This document shows, piece by piece, positions 34,295-41,794 of a DNA stretch of 64,000 nt (its first letter is position 1; each line of letters begins with the position of its first letter). Both the position numbers and the translations under genes were made by a program. Source of the stretch: DASZVB01 sp035545855 (lineage in GTDB: Bacteria; Myxococcota_A; Polyangia; Polyangiales; Polyangiaceae); assembly GCA_035545855.1 (NCBI GenBank), contig DASZXK010000058.1, forward strand, positions 1-64,000. The letters run 5' to 3'. The notes beneath the pieces are model-generated. The model did not search any database. It saw only the letters and a list, made by a program, of their open reading frames with translations, and was not told the DNA's origin.

Positions 34295-35743
34295 ATGATC
34301 CGCGAAGCGCTCCGGCGGCTCCTCTGGCTCCTGCCGACGCTGCTCGTGGTGACCGTCCCCACGTTCTTCATCACCGCGAAACTGACGGCGGCCGCCGGGG
34401 ACCACTCGCGGGAGCTGCCGCTCTTCTTCAACGCGAATCCGAGCGGGGCGAGCGAGCGCGCGATCGACGCGGCCAGACGAACGGCGGCGGGCGACCCCGA
34501 CGGCGCCCGAGAGCTCTCGCGGATCGGCGGGGCCGGCCTGCCGCACGTACTCCCCCTCCTCGACTCGCTGTCCCCGGAGGACCGCGCGCGAGTCGCGGTG
34601 GCGCTCGCGCCCGTCGCTCGGCGCATGGGGATCGCGGCGTCGCGCGATCTCGATTCTCCGGCAGCGGCGGTCCTGTTCTGGACCCGGTACTGGGACGAGC
34701 ACTCGATCGACTTTCGCCCCACGGTCGTCAAGCGGACGGTGCGACGGTTCGCGGAGCATCCGTCGGCGCTCCGGCGAGCGGAGGTGCTCGAGCTCGATAC
34801 GATCGCGCTCGGCGACCTCGTGGAGTCGATGCGGCCGATCGCGACGGCGGAGGACGTGGCGCGCGTGCGTCACGTCTGCGAGGTCGCGGCTCACGTCGCC
34901 GATCGGCCGTGGATCGTCCCGCCCGACGCGACCGTCCGCGAGGCGCGCGAGGTCGTGTCCCGCTGGGAACGTTTCTGGCCGACCGCCCAGGCCGACTACG
35001 TGTCCCTCGCCGGCGCAAAGCGTCTCGCCGCGACGCTCCTCGACACGCGCTACGGCCGGTGGGCGAGCGAGCTCGGGCGGCGCGATCTCGGGACGACGCG
35101 AGACGGACGCTCCGTCGCGGGGGTCCTCCGGCACCGTTCGAGGACGACCGGCATGCTCCTCGGAAGCGCTCTCTTCCTGGGGGAGCCCCTCGGGTTCGCC
35201 CTCGCCGTGCTCGCGTTCGCGATGCGACGACGACCGCTCGGCGTGTCCCTGGTGCTCGCCCTGGCGACGCTCCTCGCCGCGGCGCCGCTCGGTACGGCGG
35301 CCCTGGCCTCGTCGTTCCTCGGCCCCGGCATCGGAACGGGCGTCGTCGCCATGTGCGTCGTGGGCATCACGTCGATGTTCTTCCACGGCGCAGGCGCCCT
35401 CGAGCGGGTCGCGGAGGCTCCCCACGCGAGGACGGCCGTCTCCTTCGGCGCCTCTCCGCTCCGCGTGTTCGCCCGTGAATCGCGCGCCGTCCTGCCCGCG
35501 CTCGCGTCGTTCTCCGTCGCGACCGTCCCCGCGCTGATCACGGCGGCGTTCGTGGTGGAACGGTTGCTTTCGCTGCACGGCCTCGAGGAACCCACCGTGG
35601 AAGCGATCCGCACGGGCGACCCGGCGCTCCTGATGGCGCTCGCGTTCGGGTCCGCTCTCGCGCTCGGCGTTCTCCAGATCGCGTCCGATCTGCTCCACGG
35701 AGCGCTCGACCCGCGGCTTCGCGCGGAAGGGAAGACACCGTGA
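34295..35743 (+). CDS. DppB/OppB-like ABC permease with large soluble insertion
   Basis: A 482-residue protein. The N-terminus (LLWLLPTLLVVTVPTFFITAKLTAAAG) matches the first helix of peptide-transporter permeases. The C-terminal half has the permease core with an EAA-type loop (SFGASPLRVFARESRAVLPAL) and the family ending SDLLHGALDPRLR. Between them lies a hydrophilic insertion of about 220 residues with helical repeat character (AARRTAAGDPDGARELSRIGGAGLPHVLPLLDSL), absent from ordinary DppB. No ATPase or binding protein is in the window. The start is 6 bases after the PP2C gene. Confidence 0.75.
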   Translation: MIREALRRLLWLLPTLLVVTVPTFFITAKLTAAAGDHSRELPLFFNANPSGASERAIDAARRTAAGDPDGARELSRIGGAGLPHVLPLLDSLSPEDRARVAVALAPVARRMGIAASRDLDSPAAAVLFWTRYWDEHSIDFRPTVVKRTVRRFAEHPSALRRAEVLELDTIALGDLVESMRPIATAEDVARVRHVCEVAAHVADRPWIVPPDATVREAREVVSRWERFWPTAQADYVSLAGAKRLAATLLDTRYGRWASELGRRDLGTTRDGRSVAGVLRHRSRTTGMLLGSALFLGEPLGFALAVLAFAMRRRPLGVSLVLALATLLAAAPLGTAALASSFLGPGIGTGVVAMCVVGITSMFFHGAGALERVAEAPHARTAVSFGASPLRVFARESRAVLPALASFSVATVPALITAAFVVERLLSLHGLEEPTVEAIRTGDPALLMALAFGSALALGVLQIASDLLHGALDPRLRAEGKTP

Positions 35744-36477
35744 ACGCGAGAGTCGAACGCGTCTTTCGCGGCGCGAGCCTCGCGGTCCTCCTCGGGGTCG
35801 CGGTCGCCGCCGCCGGAGGCCGCGCCCTCGCGCCCCACGTGCCGGGCGTGGTGGGAGCGCTCGTCCTCGGCGCGCGAGAGACGGCGGCGACGGCCGTCGT
35901 CGCGTTCGTCACGACGCTCGGCCTCGGCGTCCTCCTCGGCGGGCTCGCGGCGTTCGGTCCGCGTCTCCTCGACTCGGCTCTCTCCCGATCCGTGGAGACG
36001 GCCGCGTCCTTGCCGTCGGTGGTGACGGCGCTCGCCGTGGTGCGCGCCGCGAGCGCGCCGCCGGCCGTGGCGTTCGGCGTCGTCATCGGCGTGCTCCGCG
36101 GCCTCGCGCTCGCGAAGGCGATGCGCGCCGAGCTCCGCGCGCTCTCCGTCGCGGAGTTCTCGCTCGCGGCGCGCGCGCTCGGCAGCGGGGAGCCGCGCCT
36201 GTACTTCACGCACCTCCTTCCGCACGTGATGCCGTCGGCGCTCGGCGTCGCGCTCCAGTCGTCTTCTGCTGCGGTCTCACTGGAAAGCGCGCTGGCGTTC
36301 CTCGGGCTGGGCGGCGGCGGAGCGAGCTGGGGGCAGCTCCTCGCCGACGGGATCGGCAGGGGAACGACCACCCTGGTGGCCGCAGCCGTCGCGGCGACGC
36401 TCGCGACCGTCCTCGCCCTGCTCCACGTCGCGCGGACGGCCGCGGCGCGGTTCGGCGTCCGCCGCGACTTCGTCTGA
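35740..36477 (+). CDS. DppC/OppC-like ABC permease
   Basis: A 245-residue protein with about five transmembrane helices. The EAA loop is clear: EFSLAARALGSGEPRLYFTHLLPHVMPSALGVALQSS, followed by ALAFLGLGGGGASWGQLLADG, the standard end of OppC-type permeases. It overlaps the upstream permease gene by four bases (GTGA), so the two probably form a heterodimeric pore for peptide or related solute uptake. It is shorter than most DppC proteins (about 280-300). The missing ATPases must be encoded elsewhere. Confidence 0.8.
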   Translation: MNARVERVFRGASLAVLLGVAVAAAGGRALAPHVPGVVGALVLGARETAATAVVAFVTTLGLGVLLGGLAAFGPRLLDSALSRSVETAASLPSVVTALAVVRAASAPPAVAFGVVIGVLRGLALAKAMRAELRALSVAEFSLAARALGSGEPRLYFTHLLPHVMPSALGVALQSSSAAVSLESALAFLGLGGGGASWGQLLADGIGRGTTTLVAAAVAATLATVLALLHVARTAAARFGVRRDFV

Positions 36478-36485
36478 GCGTCCTC

Positions 36486-36512
36486 GCCCCGGGGCGGGGC
36501 GTGCCCCGGGGC
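36486..36512 (+). terminator. Repeated GC palindrome after the permease genes
   Basis: GCCCCGGGGC occurs twice (36486-36495 and 36503-36512), so the region can form a very stable hairpin 9 bases after the permease stop codon. There is no T-run, so it is at best a Rho-assisted or stability element. The next gene has its own strong Shine-Dalgarno. Confidence 0.35.
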
Positions 36513-36548
36513 TCGGGACGGGGGATGGTGGCGGGAGAGAAATGTACT

Positions 36549-36555
36549 AAAGGAG
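36549..36555 (+). promoter_or_regulatory. Strong ribosome-binding site of the thioredoxin-rhodanese gene
   Basis: AAAGGAG lies 7 bases upstream of the ATG at 36563. It is one of the best Shine-Dalgarno sequences in the window, where most starts rely on overlap coupling. It fixes the start codon. Confidence 0.75.
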
Positions 36556-36562
36556 TGGCCCC

Positions 36563-37204
36563 ATGAGCCTTGCGACGGTGACGGATCAGACGTTCGAGCG
36601 GGAGGTGCTCCAGAGCGAGCTCCCGGTCCTCGTGGAGTTTTCCGCGGAGTGGTGTGGTCCCTGCAAGACGATCGCGCCGGAAGTGCGGGCCCTCGCGGAC
36701 GACCTCAAGGAGAAGGCCAAGGTCGTCACGATCGACATCGATCGCTCCCCGCTCATCGCCCGGGAGCTCGGGGTCCAGTCCGTCCCCACCTTCGTCGTGT
36801 TCCACCAGGGAAGGCCCGTCGGCGGCCGCGTCGGCGCGCTCCGCCGAACGCAGCTCCGGGAGATGCTCGAGCCCTTCCTCCCTCGCGCTGCGGGCGCGCT
36901 GAAGGCCCCGGAGCTCGCCGAGCTCCTGAAGCGCGGGCAGGTCGTTCCGGTGGACGTGCGAGAGGCCGCCGCCTTCCGGAGGGCCCACCTGCCGCACGCC
37001 GTGAGCATTCCGCTCGAAGAGATCGAGGGACGCCTCGCGGAGCTCCACATGCTCCCGGGCGCGCCCGTCCTGTACTGCCGCTCCGGGGACAAGACGAAAG
37101 CGCTCGCGGAGAAGCTCGCCAACGAGGGGATGCCGGTCGCGTTCCTGGAAGGGGGCCTCCTCGGCTGGGAAGCGTCGAGCCTCGAGCTCGAACGCCCGGA
37201 CTGA
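36563..37204 (+). CDS. Thioredoxin-rhodanese fusion protein
   Basis: A 213-residue protein with two domains. Residues 1-110 form a thioredoxin with the redox site SAEWCGPCKTI and the cis-proline loop SVPTFVVF. Residues 115-205 form a rhodanese domain, VVPVDVREAAAFRRAHLPHAVSIPLEEI, with active-site loop YCRSGDKTKA carrying the sulfur-accepting cysteine. Both catalytic sites are intact, so thiol-disulfide exchange and sulfur transfer may be linked in one polypeptide. There is no signal peptide, so it is cytoplasmic. It is convergent with larC. Confidence 0.92.
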   Translation: MSLATVTDQTFEREVLQSELPVLVEFSAEWCGPCKTIAPEVRALADDLKEKAKVVTIDIDRSPLIARELGVQSVPTFVVFHQGRPVGGRVGALRRTQLREMLEPFLPRAAGALKAPELAELLKRGQVVPVDVREAAAFRRAHLPHAVSIPLEEIEGRLAELHMLPGAPVLYCRSGDKTKALAEKLANEGMPVAFLEGGLLGWEASSLELERPD

Positions 37205-37212
37205 AGGGACCC

Positions 37213-38688
37213 TCAGCCCTTCCGCTTCGTCTTTTTCTTCGCCGTCGGCAGGGGCTCCCCGATCGCGCGGCGAGCTTCCTCCAGCACCACCCTCACCGGG
37301 ACCTTGGCCGCGCGCGCGAGCTCGGCGGACGCGTCGAACTCCGGCTTGGCGACGGGAGGACCGAAGGGTCCGGCGCTCACCTTGACGGGGACGTCTCCGA
37401 AGCGCGTGCTCACGGTGATCGTCTCTCTCGGCCGTTCGACCCGTCGTGCGTCCACCCAACGGACGCCGATGCTCGAGGTCTCCCGGAGCACCACCTCCGC
37501 GATCCGGGAGGCGTCCGCGTGACGACAGAGCGCCGACAGGACGACGCCCGGGCGGCCCTTCTTCATCGTCACTGGCGCCGCCCACGCGTCCAGCGCGCCC
37601 GACGCGAGGAGCGTGCCGATGGCGTGTCCGACGAGCTCGCCCGTGGTGTCGTCCAGGTTCGCCTCGAGGACGGCGTGAGTCGGAGCGTCGGATGCGCTCC
37701 GCGGCGACGGCGTTCCGAGGACCGCCCGGAGGGCGTTCGGCCGGCTGCCGAGGCTCCGCGCTCCGGCTCCCCACCCGATCCGGTCCGGAGCGAATGCGGG
37801 CCACGCCGAGAACCGTGACGCGACCGTCGCGACGATGGCAGCGCCGGTGGGCGTGACGAGCTCGCCGTCGATTCCGGCGTCCACCGTCGGGACTCCGGCG
37901 AGGCAGCCCACCGTCGCCGGCGCGGGGAGCGGGAGCGTCCCGTGCCGGCACTCGACGAAGCCTCGACCGAGCGGGAGCGGCGAGCAGACGACGTCCGCGC
38001 CGAGGTACTCGAAGCACGCCGCCGCCGCGACGATGTCGACGATCGCGTCGACCGCGCCCACCTCGTGGAAGTGCACTTCGGAGAGCGGGATGCGATGAAC
38101 GGCCGCCTCGGCCTCGCCGAGCTTCCGGAAGATGCGACGCGCGAGCGCCCGGACGCCGGCGGGGAGGGCCGCCCGCTCGATCAATCGATCGATCTCCGTG
38201 TAGTGCCGCTCGGACTGCCTCCCGGACACGAGGACGTCGAACCGCGACGCGCCGATGGATCCGGCCTGGGCGGGCGACAGCACGAGCGTCGCGCCGCGGA
38301 GCCCGAGCGGGGCGATGGCGTCTTCGACCACGGAGAACGGCACCCCGAGATCGACGAGCGCGGCGGTCGTCATGTCCCCGGCGATGCCCGTCGCCGCGTC
38401 CAGGTAGAGGACCCGCCCCTCGCCGGCTCCCGGCGGAAGGGCCTCCCGGTGAGACTCCGCCGACGACGCATGGCCCTTCCGCGAACCCGGACGCGGGGAA
38501 GGTTTCGCCCGAACATGACCGTGCTCGCGGGGATGCGGATGCGTGTGGCCGTGCTCGTGCCCGTGCGGATGCGCGTGGTCGTGCTCGTGCGGATGCGCGT
38601 GGTCGTGCTCGTGCGGATGCGCGTGGTCGTGCTCGTGGGCGTGGCGAGACTCCCCCTTCGTGCGCTTACCGCGACTCGGGTCCCGCAT
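37213..38688 (-). CDS. larC: LarC, nickel insertion protein for the pincer-nucleotide cofactor, with His-rich N-terminus
   Basis: About 491 residues from the ATG at 38688, which overlaps the larB stop (ATGA). The first ~70 residues include three near-identical 8-residue repeats (DHAHPHEH type), a His-rich metal-binding stretch. The LarC core follows: YLDAATGIAGDMTTAALVDLGVP, VHFHEVGAVDAIVDIV, LVTPTGAAIVATV, LEANLDDTTGELV and the Lys-rich end. LarC inserts nickel into pyridinium-3,5-bisthiocarboxylic acid mononucleotide (the lactate racemase cofactor). The His stretch probably stores or delivers nickel. larA and larE are not in the window. Confidence 0.9.
   Translation of the reverse strand: MRDPSRGKRTKGESRHAHEHDHAHPHEHDHAHPHEHDHAHPHGHEHGHTHPHPREHGHVRAKPSPRPGSRKGHASSAESHREALPPGAGEGRVLYLDAATGIAGDMTTAALVDLGVPFSVVEDAIAPLGLRGATLVLSPAQAGSIGASRFDVLVSGRQSERHYTEIDRLIERAALPAGVRALARRIFRKLGEAEAAVHRIPLSEVHFHEVGAVDAIVDIVAAAACFEYLGADVVCSPLPLGRGFVECRHGTLPLPAPATVGCLAGVPTVDAGIDGELVTPTGAAIVATVASRFSAWPAFAPDRIGWGAGARSLGSRPNALRAVLGTPSPRSASDAPTHAVLEANLDDTTGELVGHAIGTLLASGALDAWAAPVTMKKGRPGVVLSALCRHADASRIAEVVLRETSSIGVRWVDARRVERPRETITVSTRFGDVPVKVSAGPFGPPVAKPEFDASAELARAAKVPVRVVLEEARRAIGEPLPTAKKKTKRKG
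38561..38640. repeat. 24-bp coding repeat for the His-rich part of LarC
   Basis: About three copies of a 24-bp unit containing GTGCTCGTGCGGATGCGCG encode the 8-residue His-rich repeats of LarC on the minus strand. Near-identical codons suggest recent duplication by slippage. Confidence 0.8.
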
Positions 38689-39464
38689 CACCGCGCGCCC
38701 CCGGCGCCGACGCGCGCCGAGCCGAGGAGCCGCACGACGGCCATCGCGGCGCCGAAGCCGTTGTCGATGTTGACCACGGTGATGCCGGCCGCGCACGAAG
38801 AGAGCATGCCGAAGAGCGCCGTCATGCCGGACAGCGAGACGCCGTAGCCGATGGACGTGGGGACGGCGACGACGGGAGCCGCGACGAGGCCGCCGAGCAC
38901 GCTCGGCATGGCCCCTTCCATCCCTGCCACGGCGATCACCGCGTCCGCCCGGCGGAGCTCTTCCACCTTGGCGAGGAGCCGGTGGAGGCCCGCGACGCCG
39001 ACGTCGTAGATGCGCTCGACGCGAACGCCACACATCCCCAGGGTCTCCGCGGCTTCCTCCGCGACGGGGATGTCGCTCGTGCCGGCCGTCACCACGGCCG
39101 TGAACCCGGAGCCGAGGCGCCTCTCTTCCTTCACCCGGAGCTTCGCGATCCGGGCGGCGGGCACGTACTCGAGCGCCGGCACGGCGGCCACGACGAGAGC
39201 GGCGGGCTCCGGAGCGAGGCGCGTGACGAGGACGTCGTGCCCACCGGAGATGAGCTCGCGGACGACCCCGACGATGTGCTCCGGGGTCTTCCCCTGGGCA
39301 AAAACGACCTCGGGCACTCCCTGACGGAGCGCACGGTGATGGTCCACGCGCGCGAAGCCGAGGTCCGTGAAAGGGAGCGTACGGAGCTCGGCGAGCGCGT
39401 CGTCTATGGCGAGCTGCCCCGATTGGACGCGTTCGAGGAGGGCCGAGAGCTTCGCGGGATCCAT
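38688..39464 (-). CDS. larB: LarB, pyridinium biscarboxylate synthase of the pincer-nickel cofactor
   Basis: About 258 residues from the ATG at 39464 (MDPAKLSALLERV). It belongs to the AIR-carboxylase-like family; the LarB signature AVVTAGTSDIPVAEEAAETL and the glycine-rich loop MEGAMPSVLGGLVAAPVVAVPTSIGYG are present. LarB carboxylates and hydrolyses nicotinic acid adenine dinucleotide, the first step of nickel-pincer nucleotide synthesis. Directly coupled to larC. Confidence 0.92.
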   Translation of the reverse strand: MDPAKLSALLERVQSGQLAIDDALAELRTLPFTDLGFARVDHHRALRQGVPEVVFAQGKTPEHIVGVVRELISGGHDVLVTRLAPEPAALVVAAVPALEYVPAARIAKLRVKEERRLGSGFTAVVTAGTSDIPVAEEAAETLGMCGVRVERIYDVGVAGLHRLLAKVEELRRADAVIAVAGMEGAMPSVLGGLVAAPVVAVPTSIGYGVSLSGMTALFGMLSSCAAGITVVNIDNGFGAAMAVVRLLGSARVGAGGAR

Positions 39465-39549
39465 GAGCCCACGGACATGTAGTCCAAGGGCCGGATTGCG
39501 TCGACCACCCCTTTCCACGAGGCCGCCCCGCGTGGTCTCTTCGGGAGCC

Positions 39550-40107
39550 ATGCCGGTCGTCGTCGCGCCGCTCCTCGGGCTCTCGCTCGGCGCGGCGTTC
39601 GCGTGGGCGGCAGCGTCCCAGCCGTCGCGGGGCGCGGGTCACGGCGAGAGCCGGGCGATGCTCGTCGTCGTGCTCTTCGGCGTGCTCGTGTTCGCTCCGG
39701 CCGCCGGTTTCTTCCCCGCGTTCTTCCCGGACTGGTCCTACGGGTACTTCCTCGAAGGGTCGCGTCACGGCGTCGCGCTCGACCTCTTCCTCGTGCTCCT
39801 CGCGGGTCTGTCCGTGCCCGGAGGCTTCGCGCTCGCGCAGACGAGCGCCGCGCACGGGCGAACGCCGGCGATCCTCAGAATGGGCGCGATCCCGGCGGCG
39901 CTCGCCCTCCTCGGGATCGGTCTCACCCTGCCCCGCCTCCGGGTCTTCGCCACCTATGCGGAGTACCACGGAGACTTCGGGACGGAGCCGCTCACCGGAA
40001 GCCCCGTCGGCTACGCGCTCCTGTGGATGAGCATCGTCGTCGCCGGCGCGTTCGCCTGGACGTTCCGACTCCTCGCTCGGCTCGGCGAGAGCGGCCCTCT
40101 GAATTGA
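39550..40107 (+). CDS. Multi-pass membrane protein, unknown function
   Basis: A 185-residue protein with about five hydrophobic segments (VVVAPLLGLSLGAAFAWAAA, MLVVVLFGVLVFAPAAGFFPAFF, LDLFLVLLAGLSVPGGFALA, GAIPAALALLGIGLTL, LLWMSIVVAGAFAWTF). No known motif is present. ATG at 39550 is chosen because earlier in-frame sequence overlaps the larB promoter region. The gene is followed after 32 bases by the pmbA-like gene. Confidence 0.6.
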   Translation: MPVVVAPLLGLSLGAAFAWAAASQPSRGAGHGESRAMLVVVLFGVLVFAPAAGFFPAFFPDWSYGYFLEGSRHGVALDLFLVLLAGLSVPGGFALAQTSAAHGRTPAILRMGAIPAALALLGIGLTLPRLRVFATYAEYHGDFGTEPLTGSPVGYALLWMSIVVAGAFAWTFRLLARLGESGPLN

Positions 40108-40139
40108 CTCGGGGCGCTCTCGATCGGAAGGTTTGCCGG

Positions 40140-41501
40140 ATGTCGCAAGAAGAAGCCACTCTCGAGTCCCTCGCGGCGTCGATCGTCGAGCGGGCCACGA
40201 AGGCGGGTGCGGACGTCGCCGAGGTCCGGGCCGGCTCCGGCTGGGAGCTCACGGTCCGGGTACGACTCGGGGAACCGGAGCTCGTGCAGGAAGCCGGGCA
40301 CCGCAGCGTCTCGATGCGCGTGATGAAGGGCGGTCGCGTCGCGCTCACGTCGACGAGCGACCTCACGGAGCGGGGCATCTCGCGCCTCGTTTCCGACGCC
40401 CTCGAGCTCGTGGAGCTCGCCGAGGTAGACCCCTTCGCGGGCCCCGCGCCGAAGGAGCTCCTCTCGAAGCCGCCGTATCCCGATCTGGACCTCTACGATC
40501 CCAAGGTGGAGGACATCGACGCCGGTCGGGCCCTCGAGATCGCGAAGGAGGCGGAGCGCGCCGCGCTCGACTCCGATCCTCGGCTCACTCTGAGCGAGGG
40601 AGGAAGCTTCTCGCGCGTCACCGGGACGAGCGCGCTCGTCCTCTCGAGCGGTTTCTCGGGCGTCACCCGCGGCTCCTACGCGTCGCTCGTCGTCTCGCCC
40701 GTCGTGGTGGACGCGGGGGACAAGCGCCGCCGCGGCCACTACTGGACGGCGCGCCGTCACTTCGCCGATCTCGAATCCCCCGCAGCAGTCGGACGGGAAG
40801 CGGCGCGGCGCACCCTCCGACAGCTCGGTCCGCGCAAGGTGCAGACCTGCGAGGCACCCGTCGTGTTCTCGCAGGACGCCGCGCGCTCCATCCTCGGGAC
40901 GTTCGCCGGGTGCATCCTCGGCGGGTCCGTGTGGCGGAAGTCGAGCTACCTCGCGGAACGGGAGGGTTCGGCCGTCGCGAGCCCGCTCGTGAACATCGTG
41001 GACGACCCGTTCGTCGTGCGGGGCCCCGGCTCCCGCGCGTTCGACGGCGAGGGGCTCCTGTCGCGGAAGAACGTCGTGGTCGAACGGGGCGTCCTCCGCA
41101 CCTTCCTCCTGGACAGCTACGCCGGCCGAAAACTCGGCCGGAGCTCGACGGCGAGCGCGGCGCGCTCGGGTGGATCCGTGTCCGCGTCGACGACGAATTT
41201 CATCCTGGCCGCGGGCACGACTTCCCACGACGAGATCGTCCGGGACACGCCGCGCGGCCTCTACGTGACGGACATGATGGGCTTCGGCTTCAACGCCGTC
41301 ACCGGGGACTTCTCGCGAGGCGCCTCCGGGTTCTGGATCGAAAATGGAGAGCTCGCCTACCCGGTGAGCGAGCTCACGATCTCCTCGAACCTGGACGCGA
41401 TGTTGAAGGGCATCGACCGGGTCGGGAGCGACCTCGACCTGAAGACGTCGACGGCGTCACCGACGGTTCGAGTTGCGTCCATGACGATTGCCGGAACCTG
41501 A
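40140..41501 (+). CDS. TldD/PmbA-family metalloprotease
   Basis: A 453-residue protein of the TldD/PmbA family. Characteristic features are ASIVERATKAGADVAEVRAG at the start, VFSQDAARSILGTFAGCILGGSVWRKSSYLA, VNIVDDPFVVRGPGSRAFDGEGLLSRKNVVVERGVLRTFLLDSYAGRKLG, DEIVRDTPRGLYVTDMMGFGFNAVTGDFSRGASGFWIENGELAYPVSELTI. In model systems TldD/PmbA pairs process microcins and antitoxins; free-living members have diverse roles. The usual HExxxH of TldD is not present, so it is of the PmbA type, the non-catalytic partner. The last 45 bases overlap the HTH gene on the other strand. Confidence 0.85.
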   Translation: MSQEEATLESLAASIVERATKAGADVAEVRAGSGWELTVRVRLGEPELVQEAGHRSVSMRVMKGGRVALTSTSDLTERGISRLVSDALELVELAEVDPFAGPAPKELLSKPPYPDLDLYDPKVEDIDAGRALEIAKEAERAALDSDPRLTLSEGGSFSRVTGTSALVLSSGFSGVTRGSYASLVVSPVVVDAGDKRRRGHYWTARRHFADLESPAAVGREAARRTLRQLGPRKVQTCEAPVVFSQDAARSILGTFAGCILGGSVWRKSSYLAEREGSAVASPLVNIVDDPFVVRGPGSRAFDGEGLLSRKNVVVERGVLRTFLLDSYAGRKLGRSSTASAARSGGSVSASTTNFILAAGTTSHDEIVRDTPRGLYVTDMMGFGFNAVTGDFSRGASGFWIENGELAYPVSELTISSNLDAMLKGIDRVGSDLDLKTSTASPTVRVASMTIAGT

Positions 41502-41747
41502 GCGGCCCGCGCGCGCCGCCCTCTTCACGAGCTCCTTCACGAGCTTCTCGGCGACGGCCGCCTCGAACCGGAGGTGACGGCCCGGCGTGCGAAAGTGCGG
41601 GATCCGTCCCGCCGCCACCCAGGCGTGGATGGTTCGTGGCTCGACACCGGCGATTTTCGCCAGGTCCCGGACCCGGAGCGTCCGATGGGAGCTCGGAGGA
41701 GGCGCGGACGACGCCGAACGCCGGAACTCGCGGATCTTCGAGGGCAC
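41457..41747 (-). CDS. Small HTH (excisionase/MerR-like) DNA-binding protein
   Basis: About 96 residues from GTG at 41747; a TTG at 41756 is an alternative. The core TLRVRDLAKIAGVEPRTIHAWVAAGRIPHFRTPGRHLRFEAAVAEKLV is a MerR/excisionase-type HTH with its usual wing (FRTPGRHLRF). The tail is basic (RAARAGRSGSGNRHGRNSNRR). Its 3' end overlaps the 3' end of the pmbA-like gene by 45 bases, so the two transcripts are antisense there. The function is unknown: it might control the downstream gene or be a nucleoid-type binder. Confidence 0.72.
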   Translation of the reverse strand: MPSKIREFRRSASSAPPPSSHRTLRVRDLAKIAGVEPRTIHAWVAAGRIPHFRTPGRHLRFEAAVAEKLVKELVKRAARAGRSGSGNRHGRNSNRR

Positions 41748-41794
41748 GATCTCCAAAGCTCCCCCGTCGGAGGGGCCCTCGCCAGGCCCGCCGG

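Noticed and set aside
38561..38640. Regular 24-bp repeats that resemble a CRISPR-like or regulatory array
   Set aside because: They lie in frame inside larC and code for His-rich octapeptides; there are no spacers.
37213..39969. A single 918-codon frame fusing larC with sequence opposite larB
   Set aside because: The N-terminal part is an antisense shadow of larB; larC starts at 38688, where its ATG overlaps the larB stop.
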